A DNA stretch of 64,000 nucleotides from Aphelocoma coerulescens (taxonomy: Eukaryota > Chordata > Aves > Passeriformes > Corvidae). Both the position numbers and the translations under genes were made by a program. Positions 61,560 to 64,000 of this stretch are shown here, piece by piece. Every line of letters begins with the position of its first letter. The stretch's first letter is position 1. Below the pieces are notes generated by a model, which ran no database searches, had not been told where the DNA came from, and was given only the letters and a program-made list of their open reading frames with translations. Where the stretch lies: assembly GCF_041296385.1 (NCBI RefSeq), contig NC_091014.1, positions 49,308,078 through 49,372,077 on the forward strand. The letters are read 5' to 3'.

Positions 61560-61800
61560 CTGGATTTATGCTGAAATATGAGGGAGAGTGCCAATGCATT
61601 TGTTGAATGCATAAAATCTATGAGGCTGTCTGTCAGGTGGGAATCAGTCAGGAAGCCTGGAGCAAGGATACCAATAATTATGCCGTCAAAAACCTTGCAA
61701 TAAGCAGCAGAATATTTTATTTGCCGTCAATCCTACAAAAAGTCTTTTATAACATCTGTGTCAGCAGATTTCAGGTCCCAAGAGGTGCCACACTTTGAAA
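61560..61800 (+). pseudogene. dynein remnant exon 9: AAA6 CHLA-WMP to SILQ segment
   Basis: From 61,589 the codons read C-Q-C-I-C-stop-M-H-K-I-Y-E-A-V. The family reads CHLA.SWMP(TLE)KICEEV: Cys, Met, Lys, Ile, Glu and Val agree, TGA at 61,604 replaces the TGG of the conserved Trp, and three codons are lost. Further on, L.........SILQ at 61,727 fits LTSYPSEKFPVSILQ with equal spacing, followed by VPRG where PPKG is expected. Between the two blocks there are about eight extra codons. The segment lies in the right place and strand for AAA6. The call is weaker than exons 6-8. Confidence 0.6.
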
Positions 61801-63590
61801 GCAGCAGAGAACTCAGTAAGGATTTGTGTTGTGTTTGCCAAGTACATACTGTGGAAAACCTCACTGGTTTAATGAAGTTATAGGAGGCAAAGGACATTTC
61901 AGTTTTGCCTGTGTTTGAGGCATTGTTTCTCAAGGTGAGTTGGACTTTCATGTTGATGATGCTCATTTAATTTTCATTGTTAGTGATTCCTGTTATCTAT
62001 TACTTGTACTTCAATAGCAGCTCAACTCTTTGAACAGCCCCCTCTCACCCTAGTGCTCTTCAGTGTGCAAATGCCTAAGAAAAGTCACCTCCCTTTATGT
62101 GTTAAGCTGACACATAAATCCTGGGAAAGGATGTGCTGGCAGGCACTGCACCATACAGTCATTTCCACCAGCAGAAGCCCACACCAAAACTTCCACACAG
62201 GGATGCTGTCAGTGTTTACAAGCTAAGGCTCTTCCCATGAGCTGCAACACCATGGCATACCTACATCACCTCTGGGTACAAGCTGGCTCATATCTGATGA
62301 GTGTACATCCTCGTCACATCCTCTGTACATCCAGTTCAGGAACTAGCCTGAAGGAAGCCAGTATTTCAAAATTAGCCATGCCTGCTAAGAGGCTTTACCA
62401 GAGTGGAGTGCTCTAACATAGCCAGAAAGTTCAGTTACCAATGCTATTTACTGGAACATTTTTTTTGGCACAGAAGACAGTTGTTGCTCCTTCTCTATCT
62501 GATATTACAAGGTTCATCCATGTTAGTAAATAGGGATCATTCTCCAGCACTGAGATCCACTGGCACAGCACTGCTCTCATTTTTATGGCTACATTTCTTT
62601 GCAAAATGAGGGGTCACATCTGACCTGCAGTCAGGCAGGTCCTCAGCCTGTGCTAACCCTTGGGCTGTGTCTGAAACCTGGGAGGGATGCTAACTGACAC
62701 AGGTCAAAACCATGTCAAGGACCTTGTAATGTAAACTCCAGTATGGATAATCCCAGGCCAACATGCAGACCCATGCCCTGGCCTGGTTCACTGCCACAAA
62801 AAAAGCCATATAATATCAGTAGCTTAAAAATCTAAACTTTTCATTTTGGTGACTGTAAATATAAGTATCCCACCTTATCTCAAAGAAGTTAGAAAACACA
62901 GCTCACCATTTGCATTCTGAGTACTTGTGTCTCTTAATTTATTTCTCCTGCCTTGATAAACCACTCTGAGGTCCATAGTATCTAATTCAGCTAAATTGTG
63001 TCATAAAACCTCTCTTATGACAATTTGTAGTTACGATGTAATTATCTTAATATTGTCTCTGATGAGTCTCTTTCATAGATAGAGGTTTTGATTGACCGTA
63101 TCTGTGCCTAAAAAGAAAAAAAACCAGCCATGTCTTGCTTTTTTCACTGACGGTTTCATATGGTGCCTGCTCTACTGGAGCTCTGTAAGTGGTATGTGAA
63201 GCAAAAGATTCTGCTTGTCAGCCTGCTTCACAGATCCAGTAAAAACAAACACATCAGACATTGAGCTGAGCTAATGGGAGACTTGCTTCTGGTTGCTCAT
63301 TTTTGTTTCGGGTTAATGTTGTGCCCCTGCATGTACCATCTGGAGAGGGGGAAAAGATTGAATCAAAAATAAAAATAGCTGGTTTTGGCTTAAGTTTTTC
63401 TTTTGTAATACGAAGTGCAGGAAGGGAAAATGAAAGGGTGTCATTTTCTGTGACTATTGAACAGAATAAGAGCAGTGAATGCCAGCAGGTCTGCTTCTTA
63501 CCCGTAAATCCAGCGCTTCATTTGTCTGGGGGAAAAAGCTCTGCACACCTTTCCACTGAACCTCAGCAGTGCTTCTCAGCATAAACAATA
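61801..63590. other. unassigned sequence
   Basis: A 93-codon open frame at 63,303-63,584 (+) has no motif that I know. Nothing else is identified. Confidence 0.4.
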
Positions 63591-63687
63591 GCTCATATTG
63601 TTGAGGAGGCTTATCGAGAAAGTTATGTCAGTAATGATGGGGATTTTCAGCTGGCATTCTCCAGGATTTGCGAAGCATTTGCTGCCG
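63591..63687 (+). other. candidate exon with consensus GTAAGT donor, unassigned
   Basis: From 63,591 two frames stay open up to CTGCCG/GTAAGTG, a textbook splice donor at 63,688. One frame reads HIVEEAYRESYVSNDGDFQ, then LAFSRICEAFAA. The other reads LLRRLIEKVMSVMMGIFSWH. Neither is a protein that I recognise with confidence. DNA such as TTGTTGAGGAG..TTATC could be a decayed dynein ANLLRSY segment, the next part of AAA6, but the following residues do not align well. The upstream acceptor is unclear (AACAATAG or further 5'). Confidence 0.3.
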
Positions 63688-63693
63688 GTAAGT

Positions 63694-64000
63694 GTGCTGA
63701 TAAGCTGCTTGCTGATTAGAATATTCTATCTGCAGCACAATCGGGCTTCTGTTTCCCTGACATGTCTCCTCTGTGTCTTAAAAATACCAGAAGCACATCA
63801 ACAGCTTATCACAAGAAGCTATATGAATTCAGAACATGATTCTTTTGCAAGATCGTTCAGGTTAGGTGTCAGCACAGACTGAAAAAACAAGGCACTAGCA
63901 AAAGGTGAACATAACAAGCATATCTCATAATCTTTCGGTTGTTATAGCCCTCATTCTCTCATTCCTGCACTTTTTGAATATTTGTAGTCTTCACTATCCT
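63694..64000. other. unassigned sequence at window end
   Basis: I see nothing I can support in the last 300 bases. If the dynein pseudogene continues, its C-terminal exons would lie beyond the window. Confidence 0.4.

Larger units (their letters stand above)
12149..61800 (+). pseudogene. axonemal dynein heavy chain pseudogene (non-processed, multi-exon, partial)
   Basis: Dynein heavy chains are the AAA+ ring motors that slide axonemal microtubules in cilia and sperm flagella. Nine collinear + strand segments match consecutive pieces of the motor: both halves of the stalk-tip microtubule-binding domain, the AAA5 start, two AAA5 exons, the KEIEDKILE/IDETR helical exon, the PMYQYSL motif, the LFEKHKLLF-LLTGG exon, and the AAA6 CHLA-WMP exon. 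Order and strand are fully consistent, and several segments begin after a plausible AG acceptor. Three stops in the 42,253 exon, a TGA for Trp at 61,604 and a 17-G run at 47,506 show it is dead. Retained introns exclude a retrocopy. The motor up to AAA4 and the C-terminal domain were not seen here. The best family guess is the single-headed inner-arm DNAH3/7/12 group, from memory only. A duplicated gene fragment is the alternative to loss of the sole copy. Confidence 0.88.

Noticed and set aside
1..64000. tRNA, rRNA, snRNA or CRISPR arrays
   Set aside because: No cloverleaf with A and B boxes, no rRNA segment and no regularly spaced repeats were seen. A covariance-model scan would be needed to exclude small RNAs fully.

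Overview
The window reads as bird nuclear DNA. It carries several CR1 LINE fragments, some ending in the (ATTCTRTG)n-type tail typical of avian CR1, and LTR elements of types I associate with passerine and other neoavian genomes. Most of it is AT-rich, intron-like or intergenic sequence. I found no intact protein-coding gene, tRNA, rRNA or CRISPR array. Apart from the items below, open frames over 60 codons look like chance or come from repeats.

The main discovery is a broken gene on the + strand, running from about 12.15 kb to at least 61.8 kb. At least nine short segments, in the right order and orientation, match successive parts of an axonemal dynein heavy chain: the microtubule-binding stalk tip (12,149 and 20,113), the start of AAA5 (20,299), AAA5 (21,331 and 21,574), the helical region after AAA5 (42,253 and 42,761), the approach to AAA6 (47,331), and AAA6 (61,589). 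Several keep a splice-site-like AG or GT at the expected edge. The copy is not functional. One exon has three in-frame stops, another has TGA at the place of a conserved Trp, a 17-G run ends a third, and the exon for the returning strand of the stalk coiled coil is missing. Because introns survive, this is a non-processed pseudogene, possibly a unitary loss in this lineage. It looks closest to the single-headed inner-arm group (DNAH3/DNAH7/DNAH12). That comparison uses family sequences from memory, not a search.

Layout: 1-11.6 kb is unassigned apart from a CR1 3' half (1.8-2.7 kb) and a GC-richer block (8.7-10.2 kb). 12.1-21.8 kb holds the first five dynein exon remnants plus a 59-bp repeat present twice. 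22.5-25.3 kb is old minus-strand CR1. 26.7-27.0 kb is a solo LTR with 6-bp target duplications, and two small CR1 tails lie at 28.4 and 29.5 kb. An LTR fragment lies at 33.9 kb and a poly-C run at 36.2 kb. A 1.6-kb solo LTR with 5-bp target duplications (38.2-39.8 kb) abuts a CR1 copy whose reverse transcriptase is deleted (39.9-41.4 kb). 42.2-47.5 kb has three more dynein exons. 47.5-61.5 kb is intron-like with a 182-bp T-free repeat at 55.9 kb. 61.6 kb has the last clear exon, and 63.6 kb has a candidate exon with a perfect GTAAGT donor.

The insertions between 21.8 and 42.2 kb lie inside what would have been one or two dynein introns, where part of the coding sequence can no longer be seen.
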